A stretch of DNA of 18,890 bases from Bacteroides sp. (GCA_019414725.1 DXLM01000014.1:32165-51054); one strand, 5' to 3'. Counted from the stretch's first letter, positions 6,950-15,044 are shown. Translations and numbers: made by a program. The notes: generated from the sequence alone by a model not told the origin.

Positions 6950-7444
6950 TCAGTCTTGCTTATTATGTGCAAATTGAATATAAGTTTTTTTCCCTTCGGG
7001 AGCTAGCAATAAAACATTGCTGTCACCTTGATAAAATATTGCATTATTCAATGCTTCTATGAACTCGTTGTTATAGCTTGTTGAAGGCGGAGTCTTGGTA
7101 AAGTTTATGTTTACTGTCCGGTCTTTTCCGTCCGCTTGCCATGTGCCTTCAATGGTTCCATTTTGTATGCTTCCTGTAAAAGTACCATCCGCTTTGAAAG
7201 TGATGTTGAAACCATGAATGATATCCAAGGCTTTTCTTCCTTCGGTTGCGATAGTCTTATCCGGATTGTGTGCCATTGCATTGTATTTGGGCTCTCCGTT
7301 CCGTTTGTCCCAATTTGCTTTACCATAGAAATCCACTACATGCCATGTGCCGCTTGCAAAGATTTCCTCTACATCGTCTTCATTGTTGCAACTCCATAAG
7401 AAAGGGAGTAGCATTAGTATATAAAGAATAGACTTTAGTTTCAT
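6950..7444 (-). CDS. Small lipoprotein, DUF4847-like
   Basis: The 164-residue protein starts MKLKSILYIL and has a lipoprotein signal peptide ending in LPFLWSC, with Cys19 as the lipidated residue, followed by an acidic NNEDD stretch of the type associated with surface export in Bacteroidota. The remainder is predicted to be a small beta-rich domain (GTWHVVDFYG, FNITFKADGTFTGSIQNGTIEGTW), resembling lipocalin-like META/DUF4847 domains. The family name is from recognition only and the function is unknown. The ATG at 7444 is preferred over one at 7474, which would precede the signal peptide with a polar stretch and overlap the peptidase gene. It sits between the M3 peptidase and dCMP deaminase genes. 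Confidence 0.8.
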   Translation of the reverse strand: MKLKSILYILMLLPFLWSCNNEDDVEEIFASGTWHVVDFYGKANWDKRNGEPKYNAMAHNPDKTIATEGRKALDIIHGFNITFKADGTFTGSIQNGTIEGTWQADGKDRTVNINFTKTPPSTSYNNEFIEALNNAIFYQGDSNVLLLAPEGKKTYIQFAHNKQD

Positions 7445-7457
7445 ATTGTTTGGTTTT

Positions 7458-9500
7458 TTAGTTGATGATTCCATTTCTTTTCAGCAAGGCATGGATACTG
7501 GGTTCTTGTCCACGGAAGCGTTTGTAAAGGGTCATCGGATGTTCCGTTCCTCCTTTCGAGAGAATATTCTCCCGAAAAGAAGCAGCGACTTCCTGGTTGA
7601 AGATTCCTTTTTCCTTGAATAAGGAGAAGGCATCCGCATCCAGTACTTCCGCCCATTTATAACTGTAGTATCCGGCAGAATATCCCCCCGCCATAATATG
7701 TGAGAACTGTACGGACATGCAGGTGTCTTCTACTCCGGGCAGTACTTGCGCTTTTTTCCATGCTTCTTTTTCATAAGCGCGGACATCTCCGTCAAATGTT
7801 TCCCGGCGGGTGTACCATGCCATATCCAGCAAGCCGAAACTTACTTGACGCAGGCAGGCATAGGCCACATTGAAATTGGATGCATCTACAATTTTTTGGA
7901 TCAGTTCGGCAGGAATGGGTTCTCCCGTTTGATAATGTCTGGCGAATGTATTGAGAAATTCTTTTTCTGTGGCGAAATTTTCCATAATTTGTGATGGAAG
8001 CTCCACAAAATCCCAATATACGCTGGTACCACTCATGGTTGAATAGGTGGTATTGGCAAACATTCCGTGCAAGGCGTGTCCGAATTCGTGTAGAAAAGTG
8101 TTTACTTCTGAGAAAGTCAGCAATGCCGGTTTCCCAGCCGATGGCTTGGTGAAGTTCATGGTAACGGATACGTGGGGACGGCTGTTGACTCCGTTTTCTA
8201 TCCACTGCTCCTTATAGCTGGTCATCCATGCGCCCGAACGTTTTCCGGCGCGGGGGTGGAAATCTGTATAAAGTACAGCCAGGAAACTTCCGTCTTTGTC
8301 GAATACTTCATAAGCTTTTACATCGGGATGATAGACCGGAATTTCTTTATTTTCTTTAAATGTGATGCCATACAGACGGGTAGCCAGACCGAATACACCT
8401 TTCTCTACTTGGCTCAGCTCAAAATAAGGACGCAGCTCTTCTTCATTCAGATTGAATTTCTTATTTTTCAGCTTTTCTGAATAATAGGCCCAATCCCATG
8501 GCATCAGCTGGAAGTCATTGCCTTCCATTTCGCGTGCCAATGCTTCAACTTCTGCCACTTCCTTTAGGGCGGCAGGGGTATAGGCATCCAGTAATTGGTT
8601 GAGCAGTTTGTATACGGCATCACTCGTTTCGGCCATGCGCTTTTTCAGTTTATACTCGGCAAAAGTGGAGAAGCCTAGTAAATGAGCCAGTTCCATGCGA
8701 ATGTTTACCAATTGCTTGATGATGTCCACATTGTTGTATTCGTTATTGTGTGTACATTGGGTATTATAAGCCATATAGACTTCTCTGCGCAGTGAACGGT
8801 CATCACAATATTTCATGAAAGGAACAAAACTGGGAGCATCCAATGTAATGATGCTGCCTTCTTTTCCCTTATCCTTTGCTGTTTGAGCATAACTTTCCAA
8901 TGAACTTTCGGGTAATCCTTCCAATTGTTTTTCCGTCAAAGCCAATTCGTAGTTATTTGTTTCTTTCAACAGATTCTGAGAAAAACGTAAGGTCAATATG
9001 CTTAATTCGGTATTCAGTTGGCGGAACTTTTCTTTTGCCTCACCGGTCAGGTTGGCACCGCTTCTTACAAAACCATCGTATGTCTTTTGCAGCAGTTGGG
9101 CGTCTTCACCTTTCAGTTGTAACTGGTCTTTTTGTTCGTATACGGCTTTTATACGAGCAAAAAGTTTTTCATTCAGACTGATGTTGTTGCTGTGTTCGGA
9201 CAGTACGGGCATCATTTTTTCTGCCAATTCCTGCATCTCGTCACTGGTCTCGGCACTCATCAAATTGCCGAAAACAGTAGTTACGCGGTCTAGCAACGCA
9301 CCTGATTTTTCCAAAGCAACAATGGTATTTTGGAAAGTCGGTGCTTCGGGATTATTGACAATTGCATCAATTTCCTCATTTTGTTCTTTCATTCCTTCCA
9401 ACAAGGCAGGTTCATAATGTTCTATCTTGATAAGATGGAACGGAGCCGTGTCATGAGGGGTGTTATAGGGTTTTAAAAATGGATTTTTATTTTCAGTCAT
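7458..9500 (-). CDS. M3 family metallopeptidase (peptidyl-dipeptidase Dcp type)
   Basis: This is a zinc oligopeptidase that removes dipeptides from peptide C-termini or cleaves short peptides. The 680-residue length matches Dcp. The active site is HEFGH at 471-475 (zinc ligands His471 and His475, catalytic Glu472), with the third ligand Glu500 in DFVELPSQ. Further conserved segments are FHPRAGKRSGAW (414-425) and the C-terminal MAGGYSAGYYSYKWAEV substrate-binding region with its tyrosines. There is no signal peptide, so it is probably cytoplasmic and involved in peptide turnover. It is the first gene of the five-gene operon. The 157 bp upstream hold the terminator of the Crp-type gene and an AT-rich stretch in which only an imperfect promoter match (AAATTTG near 9523) is visible. 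Confidence 0.95.
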   Translation of the reverse strand: MTENKNPFLKPYNTPHDTAPFHLIKIEHYEPALLEGMKEQNEEIDAIVNNPEAPTFQNTIVALEKSGALLDRVTTVFGNLMSAETSDEMQELAEKMMPVLSEHSNNISLNEKLFARIKAVYEQKDQLQLKGEDAQLLQKTYDGFVRSGANLTGEAKEKFRQLNTELSILTLRFSQNLLKETNNYELALTEKQLEGLPESSLESYAQTAKDKGKEGSIITLDAPSFVPFMKYCDDRSLRREVYMAYNTQCTHNNEYNNVDIIKQLVNIRMELAHLLGFSTFAEYKLKKRMAETSDAVYKLLNQLLDAYTPAALKEVAEVEALAREMEGNDFQLMPWDWAYYSEKLKNKKFNLNEEELRPYFELSQVEKGVFGLATRLYGITFKENKEIPVYHPDVKAYEVFDKDGSFLAVLYTDFHPRAGKRSGAWMTSYKEQWIENGVNSRPHVSVTMNFTKPSAGKPALLTFSEVNTFLHEFGHALHGMFANTTYSTMSGTSVYWDFVELPSQIMENFATEKEFLNTFARHYQTGEPIPAELIQKIVDASNFNVAYACLRQVSFGLLDMAWYTRRETFDGDVRAYEKEAWKKAQVLPGVEDTCMSVQFSHIMAGGYSAGYYSYKWAEVLDADAFSLFKEKGIFNQEVAASFRENILSKGGTEHPMTLYKRFRGQEPSIHALLKRNGIIN

Positions 9501-9593
9501 AGCACTATTTTATTTGACTTACAAATTTGCTAAAAAAAAGCATCACTATCCTCATTCTATTTACTTATTTAACAAAGTATATTAAATAGTTAG

Positions 9594-9634
9594 GTTAAAA
9601 ATAAAAAAGCACAAGCAGAAATGCCTATGCTTTT
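9594..9634 (-). terminator. Intrinsic terminator of the Crp/Fnr-type gene
   Basis: On the minus strand AAAAGCA-T-AGGCA pairs with TGCTT-G-TGCTTTT (13 bp including two G-U pairs) around a TTTC tetraloop, followed by TTATTTTT. It lies 23 nt after the stop codon, a convincing rho-independent terminator. Confidence 0.88.
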
Positions 9635-9657
9635 CATTTTTATGGTTTTTTACCTGA

Positions 9658-10335
9658 TTATTTATTCTTTTCAGTCAGTTTTTCCAACGCCGGAATGGAG
9701 ATTTCCTTTCTGCTGAGTTGTACCAATCCCTGTTCCTGTAAATCATTCAGCACTTTTGACACATTGATTCGTGTCTCATCAATCAAACTCGCCAAATCCT
9801 CCATTTTGATTTTAAGGATTTTTTTCCCTTCGGGCTTCATGGAGCGCAGCACTAAAAAATTCAGTATTTTTTCTTCTGTATTACCTATGTGGCTGTTCCA
9901 TAATTTTTCGTATGCCACTTGTGCTCTATTACTCAGAATATTTAAATAGTTAAGGCGGAAGATTTCGTAGTTGTTCAGTTCATTCAATACAAATAACTTG
10001 TCTATGGTAACTATGTTAATATCTGTACGTGCTTTGTAAGTCGCTGTATAGTTGGTTTGCATGCCGAATAATGAATAGGGCTCTATAACGAAAGGACTTC
10101 CAAAAGTTTCAAATAAGGCGTATGAATGTCGGTTATCGGTTGTTTGGGAGATTATCTCCCCATTTAAGAGAAAGATTAATTGAGTGCAAGGTGCACCTTG
10201 TTCCACAATGATATCATCGGCGTTGTATTTACGAAAATGTAGCTTTACCTTGCCTATGATATTGGTGAAGTCATTTTTACATAATCCCTGGAAGAGAGGG
10301 AGTTGTAAAAGTGTATCATACATTGTAATTTCCAT
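9658..10335 (-). CDS. Crp/Fnr family transcriptional regulator
   Basis: The 225-residue protein has an N-terminal cyclic-nucleotide-binding-like beta barrel (about 10-115), a dimerisation helix (about 120-145), and a C-terminal winged helix (about 150-220) with the recognition-helix region DETRINVSKVLNDLQ at 186-200. The effector site does not show the canonical cAMP-binding pattern of E. coli CRP, and only two cysteines (19 and 50) are present, so there is no FNR-type iron-sulfur cluster. The effector is unknown. The start is MEITMYD; an alternative ATG four codons in cannot be excluded. It is transcribed alone, with its own -7 box and terminator, and a near-perfect palindrome overlaps the predicted transcript start, suggesting autoregulation. 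It is divergent from marC. Confidence 0.9.
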   Translation of the reverse strand: MEITMYDTLLQLPLFQGLCKNDFTNIIGKVKLHFRKYNADDIIVEQGAPCTQLIFLLNGEIISQTTDNRHSYALFETFGSPFVIEPYSLFGMQTNYTATYKARTDINIVTIDKLFVLNELNNYEIFRLNYLNILSNRAQVAYEKLWNSHIGNTEEKILNFLVLRSMKPEGKKILKIKMEDLASLIDETRINVSKVLNDLQEQGLVQLSRKEISIPALEKLTEKNK

Positions 10336-10349
10336 AAGTTCTGTTGTTC

Positions 10350-10367
10350 GTTAAGTTATAGTTTAAC
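10350..10367. promoter_or_regulatory. Candidate operator GTTAA-N8-TTAAC
   Basis: GTTAA and TTAAC are inverted with 8 bp between. The site lies at about +1 to +18 relative to the start predicted from the -7 box of the Crp/Fnr-type gene. Its dyad symmetry would suit a homodimeric winged-helix regulator. The binding protein is inferred, most simply the regulator itself. Confidence 0.35.
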
Positions 10368-10370
10368 ATA

Positions 10371-10378
10371 CAAAGGTA
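10371..10378 (-). promoter_or_regulatory. -7 box for the Crp/Fnr-type gene
   Basis: TACCTTTG on the minus strand matches TAnnTTTG, giving a leader of about 30 nt. No clear TTG appears 19-21 bp upstream, which fits a promoter that needs activation or is weak. Confidence 0.65.
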
Positions 10379-10469
10379 ACGATAAAACGAGATTTATTAT
10401 TTATAGGTGGAAGAACTTTTATTTTTTTTATTGTTTCTTACCGTCTCCTAATGTTTAAAAGCAGAATAC

Positions 10470-10500
10470 TTGCGGGCTGTATAAAAAATAAATATATTTG
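10470..10500 (+). promoter_or_regulatory. Sigma-ABfr promoter of marC
   Basis: TTG (10470-10472), a 20-bp spacer and TATATTTG (10493-10500) match the consensus fully. The predicted start is only about 15 nt before the ATG. A reading frame starting at the TTG at 10498 lies inside this box and is therefore discarded. Confidence 0.85.
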
Positions 10501-10521
10501 CATTCAAAAAAGGAGGAGTTT

Positions 10522-11124
10522 ATGTTTGGATCATTTGATTTTCAAGAATTTTTAAGTGCGTTTATTGTGCTTTTTGCTGTCATTGATATTATCGGATCTA
10601 TTCCTATTATATTGAATCTTAAGCAGAAAGGGAGAAATGTCAATGCTAATAAAGCTACCGGCATTTCTTTTGCTTTATTGATAGGTTTCTTTTATGCAGG
10701 GGATATGATGCTGAAGTTATTTCAAGTTGATATTGCTTCGTTTGCCGTGGCGGGTGCTTTTGTTATTTTTCTCATGTCTTTGGAAATGATTCTGGATATC
10801 GAGATATTCAAGAATCAAGGTCCTATCAAGGAAGCGACTTTAGTCCCCTTGGTTTTTCCGTTATTGGCTGGTGCGGGAGCGTTTACTACGTTGCTTTCCC
10901 TACGTTCGGAGTATGCTCCTGTAAATATTGTTGTAGCCTTGATATTGAATATGGTTTGGGTTTATGTGGTGTTGAAGTTGACAGATCGCATCGAACGTTT
11001 CTTGGGTAAAGGTGGAATTTATGTTATTCGTAAGTTTTTTGGAATCATTTTGTTGGCAATATCAGCGCGTTTATTTACTGCTAATCTGACTTTATTGATA
11101 GAGCAGTTTCAGAAAGCTCAGTAA
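10522..11124 (+). CDS. MarC family integral membrane protein
   Basis: The 200-residue hydrophobic protein belongs to the MarC (UPF0056) family of inner-membrane proteins. It has about six membrane segments, including FLSAFIVLFAVIDIIGSIPIIL near the N-terminus, with the conserved polar residues of the first helix, and a second half (LVPLVFPLLAGAGAFTTLLSL) that resembles the first as an inverted repeat. Despite the name, a role in antibiotic resistance is not supported for the family and the transported substrate is unknown. The ATG at 10522 is preceded by AAGGAGGAG (10510-10517), an unusually strong Shine-Dalgarno sequence for this phylum, which decides the start. It is monocistronic and divergent from the Crp/Fnr-type gene. 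Confidence 0.93.
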   Translation: MFGSFDFQEFLSAFIVLFAVIDIIGSIPIILNLKQKGRNVNANKATGISFALLIGFFYAGDMMLKLFQVDIASFAVAGAFVIFLMSLEMILDIEIFKNQGPIKEATLVPLVFPLLAGAGAFTTLLSLRSEYAPVNIVVALILNMVWVYVVLKLTDRIERFLGKGGIYVIRKFFGIILLAISARLFTANLTLLIEQFQKAQ

Positions 11125-11152
11125 TATGCTGTTTTTTTACAGATAATAATGT

Positions 11153-11227
11153 CGGAACTCACCATAGATATTTTATTGGAAACCAACTGCTTTGTGTTGA
11201 ATGGATATTAATCTGTGGTGAGTTCCG
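11153..11227. repeat. Long inverted repeat in the convergent marC / apbE gap
   Basis: CGGAACTCACCATAGAT (11153-11169) pairs with ATCTGTGGTGAGTTCCG (11211-11227): 17 bp with a single G-U. The 41-nt loop contains its own short pairing (TTGG/CCAA, or CCAAC/GTTG). There is no adjacent T-run. Like the repeat at 4176-4248 it lies between converging transcripts, but the arm sequences are unrelated. It may be a bidirectional transcript end or a small structured RNA. The rest of 11125-11282 holds a short CCATT/AATGG palindrome and nothing else recognisable. Confidence 0.7.
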
Positions 11228-11282
11228 GTATCATTCCATTTGAATGGTAGCTGTTTGATATTTTGATACGCTCCTTTGGTGT

Positions 11283-12299
11283 CTATTTCTCGTTGATGAT
11301 GAATTTCTTCATTCCGTCTGTAAAATAAGTTTCATATTTATCTCCTTCGCCTGAGCAAATAAAATAAGCATCCAGTTCAGGATGTGCTTCACAAAATGCT
11401 TTGGCTGAGTCCAGTCCCATCACCATGAAAGCAGTAGCGTATGCATCGGCACTGGCGCAATCTTTTGCAATGACAGTGGATGACAGGATACTATGTTGTA
11501 CTGGATATCCGGTGCGTGGGTCTATGGTATGTGCATATTTCTTTCCACCTTTGTAATAGAAATTACGATAATTCCCTGATGTTGCCATACCTACATCACT
11601 AATGGCAAGCACAGTCTGTAACTCCTGGTTTACTGACAAGGAGTCATCTACAGGTTTGTTTATGCCGATACGCCAAGCGTTCATTTTGGAATTTTTGCCT
11701 CTTACCACTACTTCACCGCCTATATCTACCATATAGTTTTTTATCCCTTTACGTTCCAATAGCCTTGCTACTGCATCTACTCCGAATCCCTTGGCTATAG
11801 CGCTGCAATCCAGCATTATACGAGGGTCTTTTTTCATTATCCGGTTGTTCTGTAAATCTATTTTTTGATATCCTATCATTTGGCGTAAGCTGTCCACTAT
11901 CAGTGAATCCACTCCTGTAGATTTTTTGAATCCGAATCCCCATGCATTTACCAAAGGTGCGACGGTGATATCAAAGGCTCCATGGGTTTCATCGGATATT
12001 TTCTTTGAGAGATGGAATACATGTACGAAAAAACTGTCAACTTCCGTCTTTTCATTGTGGTTTACGCGGGTGATTACGGAATTCGGATTGAAAGGAGAGA
12101 GGGAGTTGTCCACTTTCTTCAGTTCAGTTTCTATTTCTTCTTTCAGATTATCTTCGGACTGGTAGGTGATTTTGTATACTGTACCGAATACAAAGCCTTC
12201 ATCCGTACGGAAAGGGGCTTGCTTTTTTAGAATAATAATTGTTCCTATTATCAGAATTGCTAGAAACGGCAATTGCCATGCTAATTTTTTTTTATTCAT
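11283..12299 (-). CDS. apbE: FAD:protein FMN transferase (ApbE)
   Basis: ApbE covalently attaches FMN from FAD to a threonine of target flavoproteins such as the NqrB/NqrC or RnfG/RnfD subunits. The 338-residue protein has an N-terminal membrane anchor (about 8-24) rather than a lipobox, with the catalytic domain outside the cytoplasm. Motifs include VNAWGFGF (117-124), DCSAIAKGFGVD (164-175), DIGGEVVVRG (192-201), HTIDPRTGYPV (257-267), and the magnesium-site segment CASADAYATA with Asp285 and Thr289. It is last in the six-gene minus-strand operon, 13 nt after mntP. No Nqr or Rnf genes or other obvious flavinylation substrates are in the window. Confidence 0.95.
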   Translation of the reverse strand: MNKKKLAWQLPFLAILIIGTIIILKKQAPFRTDEGFVFGTVYKITYQSEDNLKEEIETELKKVDNSLSPFNPNSVITRVNHNEKTEVDSFFVHVFHLSKKISDETHGAFDITVAPLVNAWGFGFKKSTGVDSLIVDSLRQMIGYQKIDLQNNRIMKKDPRIMLDCSAIAKGFGVDAVARLLERKGIKNYMVDIGGEVVVRGKNSKMNAWRIGINKPVDDSLSVNQELQTVLAISDVGMATSGNYRNFYYKGGKKYAHTIDPRTGYPVQHSILSSTVIAKDCASADAYATAFMVMGLDSAKAFCEAHPELDAYFICSGEGDKYETYFTDGMKKFIINEK

Positions 12300-12312
12300 A
12301 CCTGTATTTTAG

Positions 12313-12885
12313 TTAAGAAAGAAATAAATGTTCTATTAAAATTTTAACGCCGATAATAATCAAAACCAAACCTCCCCATAATTCCATGCGCAGGTTGAAA
12401 CGCTTGCCGCAAAATACACCTATCAGACTTCCTAATGTTGAGATAACAAAAGAGGTAAAGCCGATGATGACAATAGGAGAAAGAATAGAAGTGAAAGAGT
12501 TTATTCCTACAAAAGCAAATGATATACCGATGGCCAAAGCATCAATGCTGGTTGCTATAGCCAGCGTAACAACCACTTTTAATTTAGTGGGGTCGAAGCA
12601 GCGTTTGTCTTCATTGCTGAAGCTCTCTTTTATCATACGCCCTCCCAAAAAGGCCAATAACCCAAAAGCGATCCAATGGTCATAATCCTCTATCAGGTGA
12701 CTGAATCGGCTGGCGGCAAACCAGCCGATAAGCGGCATGACAGCCTGGAAAAGGCCGAAGAAGAATGCCATAATAAAAAAAGTGCGCCAGCAAATGCGAC
12801 GCATGATAATTCCGCTTGTTATGGAAACTGTGAAACAGTCCATAGCAAGACTGATGGCAAGGAGCCATATTTCTAAAGTTGTCAT
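12313..12885 (-). CDS. mntP: Manganese efflux pump MntP
   Basis: The 190-residue inner-membrane protein has six predicted helices arranged as two related halves. The intramembrane acidic residues typical of MntP (YebN) are present: Asp16 in LAISLAMDCFTVSI and Asp115 in ATSIDALAIGISF, together with the glycine-rich LAFLGGRMIKES. The family exports Mn2+ from the cytoplasm. No yybP-ykoY Mn-sensing riboswitch can precede it, since only 3 nt separate it from the outer-membrane protein gene upstream; control must come from the operon promoter or internal sites. It is 13 nt upstream of apbE, which is itself a Mg2+-dependent enzyme, but a functional link is only inferred. Confidence 0.93.
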   Translation of the reverse strand: MTTLEIWLLAISLAMDCFTVSITSGIIMRRICWRTFFIMAFFFGLFQAVMPLIGWFAASRFSHLIEDYDHWIAFGLLAFLGGRMIKESFSNEDKRCFDPTKLKVVVTLAIATSIDALAIGISFAFVGINSFTSILSPIVIIGFTSFVISTLGSLIGVFCGKRFNLRMELWGGLVLIIIGVKILIEHLFLS

Positions 12886-12888
12886 TGG

Positions 12889-13590
12889 TTAAAATGGTAA
12901 TTTGTATATTAAACTGTATGTTACTCCTAAGTTAGTCGAGTTGTTTTTTCCAAAACCGGGAATATACCAAGGCTCGGTGTGTTCCGCCTTTTTTATGTTC
13001 ATGCGTATACGGTAACGTAGTGACCATCCCATGTAGAAATTCTTGTACACATTTACCTTTATTCCTGCCAGCAGTTCTGCCCAGGTTACTGTGGTTTTAA
13101 TTCCGTCATAACTGAAAGGTATTTCAGGAAATCCCCATGTAGGATCCTTCATTGTCGGAGCATCTACATCGTATGAAAAAGAGGTGAATCCGTAACGTAT
13201 GCCTCCATATAGAAAACCAGGCAGATAGGGCTTCTTGAAAAAGAAGTTGTAGTTCATGCCTATGCGGAAATAAGGAGCTGAGGCTTTATAATGTATATTG
13301 GTACCATCATCAGTAGTGTCGGTGGTTCCATATCCAATTTCAGCTACGGGGACATAACGGTTTTTCAAATTGACCTCCACGCTGATTTCTGTACTTGTAA
13401 TGTCACCTCCAAAAATTTTGCTTCCTAGGCCAAATATATCTACACCGATAGTAGTTCCCTGATAGAAGGGTACCTTTTCTTCCTCTATGGTTGTTTTTTT
13501 TTCTTGTGCCGCCAGTGTGGGGCTGTACAACAGCATACTACTCAGTAGCGTTAACAACGTAATATATGTTGAAATTCTTTTTTTCTTCAT
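12889..13590 (-). CDS. DUF6048 family outer-membrane beta-barrel protein
   Basis: The 233-residue protein has a signal peptide with likely cleavage after LAA (28). The mature part is rich in alternating aromatic and polar strands (YFRIGMNYNFFF, LYGGIRYGFTSFSYD, FYMGWSLRYRIRM) and ends in an aromatic-terminated strand (VTYSLIYKLPF), a signature of BAM-assembled outer-membrane barrels. I recognise it as DUF6048, which usually neighbours DUF6452 lipoproteins in Bacteroidota; the function is unknown. Its first 53 nt overlap the 3' end of the DUF6452 gene. The signal peptide begins right at the ATG at 13590, so the overlap is probably real. The adjacency suggests that the barrel and lipoprotein work together. 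Confidence 0.82.
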   Translation of the reverse strand: MKKKRISTYITLLTLLSSMLLYSPTLAAQEKKTTIEEEKVPFYQGTTIGVDIFGLGSKIFGGDITSTEISVEVNLKNRYVPVAEIGYGTTDTTDDGTNIHYKASAPYFRIGMNYNFFFKKPYLPGFLYGGIRYGFTSFSYDVDAPTMKDPTWGFPEIPFSYDGIKTTVTWAELLAGIKVNVYKNFYMGWSLRYRIRMNIKKAEHTEPWYIPGFGKNNSTNLGVTYSLIYKLPF

Positions 13591-14086
13591 TATTGATGTC
13601 CGAATTTACAATCTCGATAGATTTTAGGTTATAGGTGGTGTATTTAATGTCTTCCACTTTATAAAACATCATGGTGCCACATTCTATATTCTGCAAGTAG
13701 GGGATATTCTGGTGAATGAGTGTGATAGTGTCACGCATCTTTTCCGTATAATGCAATACGTAGGTAGTTTTTGATGTATAACTCAAAGGCAGGCTCATAC
13801 TGCTTTCCGCTTTATTGAATATCGTGTCATTCATCAATGAGTCTTTTACTACAGTTTCCTTAATAGTTCCATCTTCCAGTGTGTCACGTACAATCACATC
13901 GGTAGTGATAAATCCAGTGACGTCAAAAGCCGGACTGAATTTTACAGCTTGGTGTGTCTCTGCATCCAGAAAGTCGAAATGGGCAAAGGAATTGGTGGTA
14001 AGCGGACAATCGCTTTCCCCACAGCTTTGCATCAAGGTGCTTACGGTAATCAGGAGCAATAAGATAATGGCTGGTAGTTTCTTCAT
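13538..14086 (-). CDS. DUF6452 family lipoprotein
   Basis: The 182-residue protein has a lipoprotein signal peptide ending LMQSC, so Cys22 would be lipidated. A second cysteine follows in CGESDCPLTTN, then NSFAHFDFLDAET, a pattern I associate with the DUF6452 family. The rest is a beta-rich domain with repeated threonine-containing strands (VIVRDTLEDGTIKETVVKDS). It probably sits at the outer membrane, with orientation unknown. It starts 1 nt after the glycosyltransferase stop and overlaps the DUF6048 gene by 53 nt, implying co-translation of the pair. The function is not known. Confidence 0.82.
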   Translation of the reverse strand: MKKLPAIILLLLITVSTLMQSCGESDCPLTTNSFAHFDFLDAETHQAVKFSPAFDVTGFITTDVIVRDTLEDGTIKETVVKDSLMNDTIFNKAESSMSLPLSYTSKTTYVLHYTEKMRDTITLIHQNIPYLQNIECGTMMFYKVEDIKYTTYNLKSIEIVNSDINNEEKKNFNIYYVVNATE

Positions 14087-14087
14087 T

Positions 14088-15041
14088 TTAAAACTCTTTC
14101 TCTATTTTATAATTATTGCGTTCAGGAGCATTCCGGGCTATCAATTCTCCTATGAATCCAGCCAGAAACAGTTGGGTTCCCAAAATCATCAAAGTTAGGG
14201 CCAGATAGAAGTAAGGAGAATCAGTAATTAATATATAAGGTAAACCATGTGACAAGGCATATAGTTTGTTCGCTCCGATGATAATGACGGAAATGAAACC
14301 AAGAATAAACATCAATGATCCCATAAACCCGAAGAAGTGCATCGGCTTGATACCGAATTTGGATAAAAACCACAGAGTAATGAGGTCTAGATAACCATTG
14401 AAGAAACGGTTTAATCCGCCGAATTTTGTTTTACCGAATTTTCGTGCCTGATGGTGTACTACCTTCTCGGCTATCTTAGGAAAACCTGCATTCTTTGCCA
14501 GATAGGGGATATAGCGGTGCATTTCACCGTATACTTCGATGTTCTTTACGACATCACGACGATAAGCTTTTAGTCCGCAATTGAAGTCGTGCAGGTTCTT
14601 GATGCCTGAAACGGCACGTGCTGTGGCGTTGAATAGTTTGGTCGGAATGGTTTTTGATAACGGGTCATAGCGTTTTTGCTTGTATCCCGATACTAAGTCG
14701 TAGCCATCTTCTGTAATCATTCTGTATAATTCCGGTATTTCGTCCGGGCTGTCCTGCAAGTCGGCATCCATTGTAATCACCACATCACCTTGCGCCTTTT
14801 CAAAACCACAATACAAGGCAGGGGACTTGCCGTAGTTCCGGCGGAATTTGATACCTTTTACGTTGTCCGACTCCGAGCGTAGTTTCTCTATCACTTGCCA
14901 GGAGTGGTCGGTGCTGCCGTCATTGACAAAAATTACTTCATAGCTGAAACGGTTGGCATCCATTACACGTTGAATCCATGCGAATAGTTCCGGCAAAGAT
15001 TCTTCTTCGTTATACAAAGGAATAACTACAGATATATCCAT
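14088..15041 (-). CDS. GT2 family glycosyltransferase, polyprenyl-phosphate type
   Basis: The 317-residue protein has a GT-A domain, with SVVIPLYNEEESL at 4-16, the nucleotide loop VNDGSTD (39-45), and the metal-binding DAD at 92-94 in MDADLQD. Two C-terminal membrane helices follow (about 234-256 and 277-303). This layout is that of DPM1/GtrB/ArnC-like enzymes, which transfer a sugar from a nucleotide donor to a polyprenyl phosphate on the cytoplasmic face of the inner membrane. The donor sugar and acceptor cannot be read from the sequence. It lies 3 nt after the DUF4199 gene and 1 nt before the lipoprotein gene, inside the envelope operon. A flippase partner is not visible. Confidence 0.92.
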   Translation of the reverse strand: MDISVVIPLYNEEESLPELFAWIQRVMDANRFSYEVIFVNDGSTDHSWQVIEKLRSESDNVKGIKFRRNYGKSPALYCGFEKAQGDVVITMDADLQDSPDEIPELYRMITEDGYDLVSGYKQKRYDPLSKTIPTKLFNATARAVSGIKNLHDFNCGLKAYRRDVVKNIEVYGEMHRYIPYLAKNAGFPKIAEKVVHHQARKFGKTKFGGLNRFFNGYLDLITLWFLSKFGIKPMHFFGFMGSLMFILGFISVIIIGANKLYALSHGLPYILITDSPYFYLALTLMILGTQLFLAGFIGELIARNAPERNNYKIEKEF

Positions 15042-15044
15042 CTT

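Noticed and set aside
6946..6972. N-terminal extension of dCMP deaminase from a TTG start
   Set aside because: It overlaps the lipoprotein gene and adds residues not typical of the family; the ATG at 6945 gives a clean 4-nt gap.
10498..10521. TTG start for marC
   Set aside because: The TTG is part of the TATATTTG promoter box; the ATG at 10522 follows a strong ribosome binding site.
12886..12888. Mn-sensing yybP-ykoY riboswitch before mntP
   Set aside because: Only 3 nt separate mntP from the upstream gene, so no riboswitch can fit.
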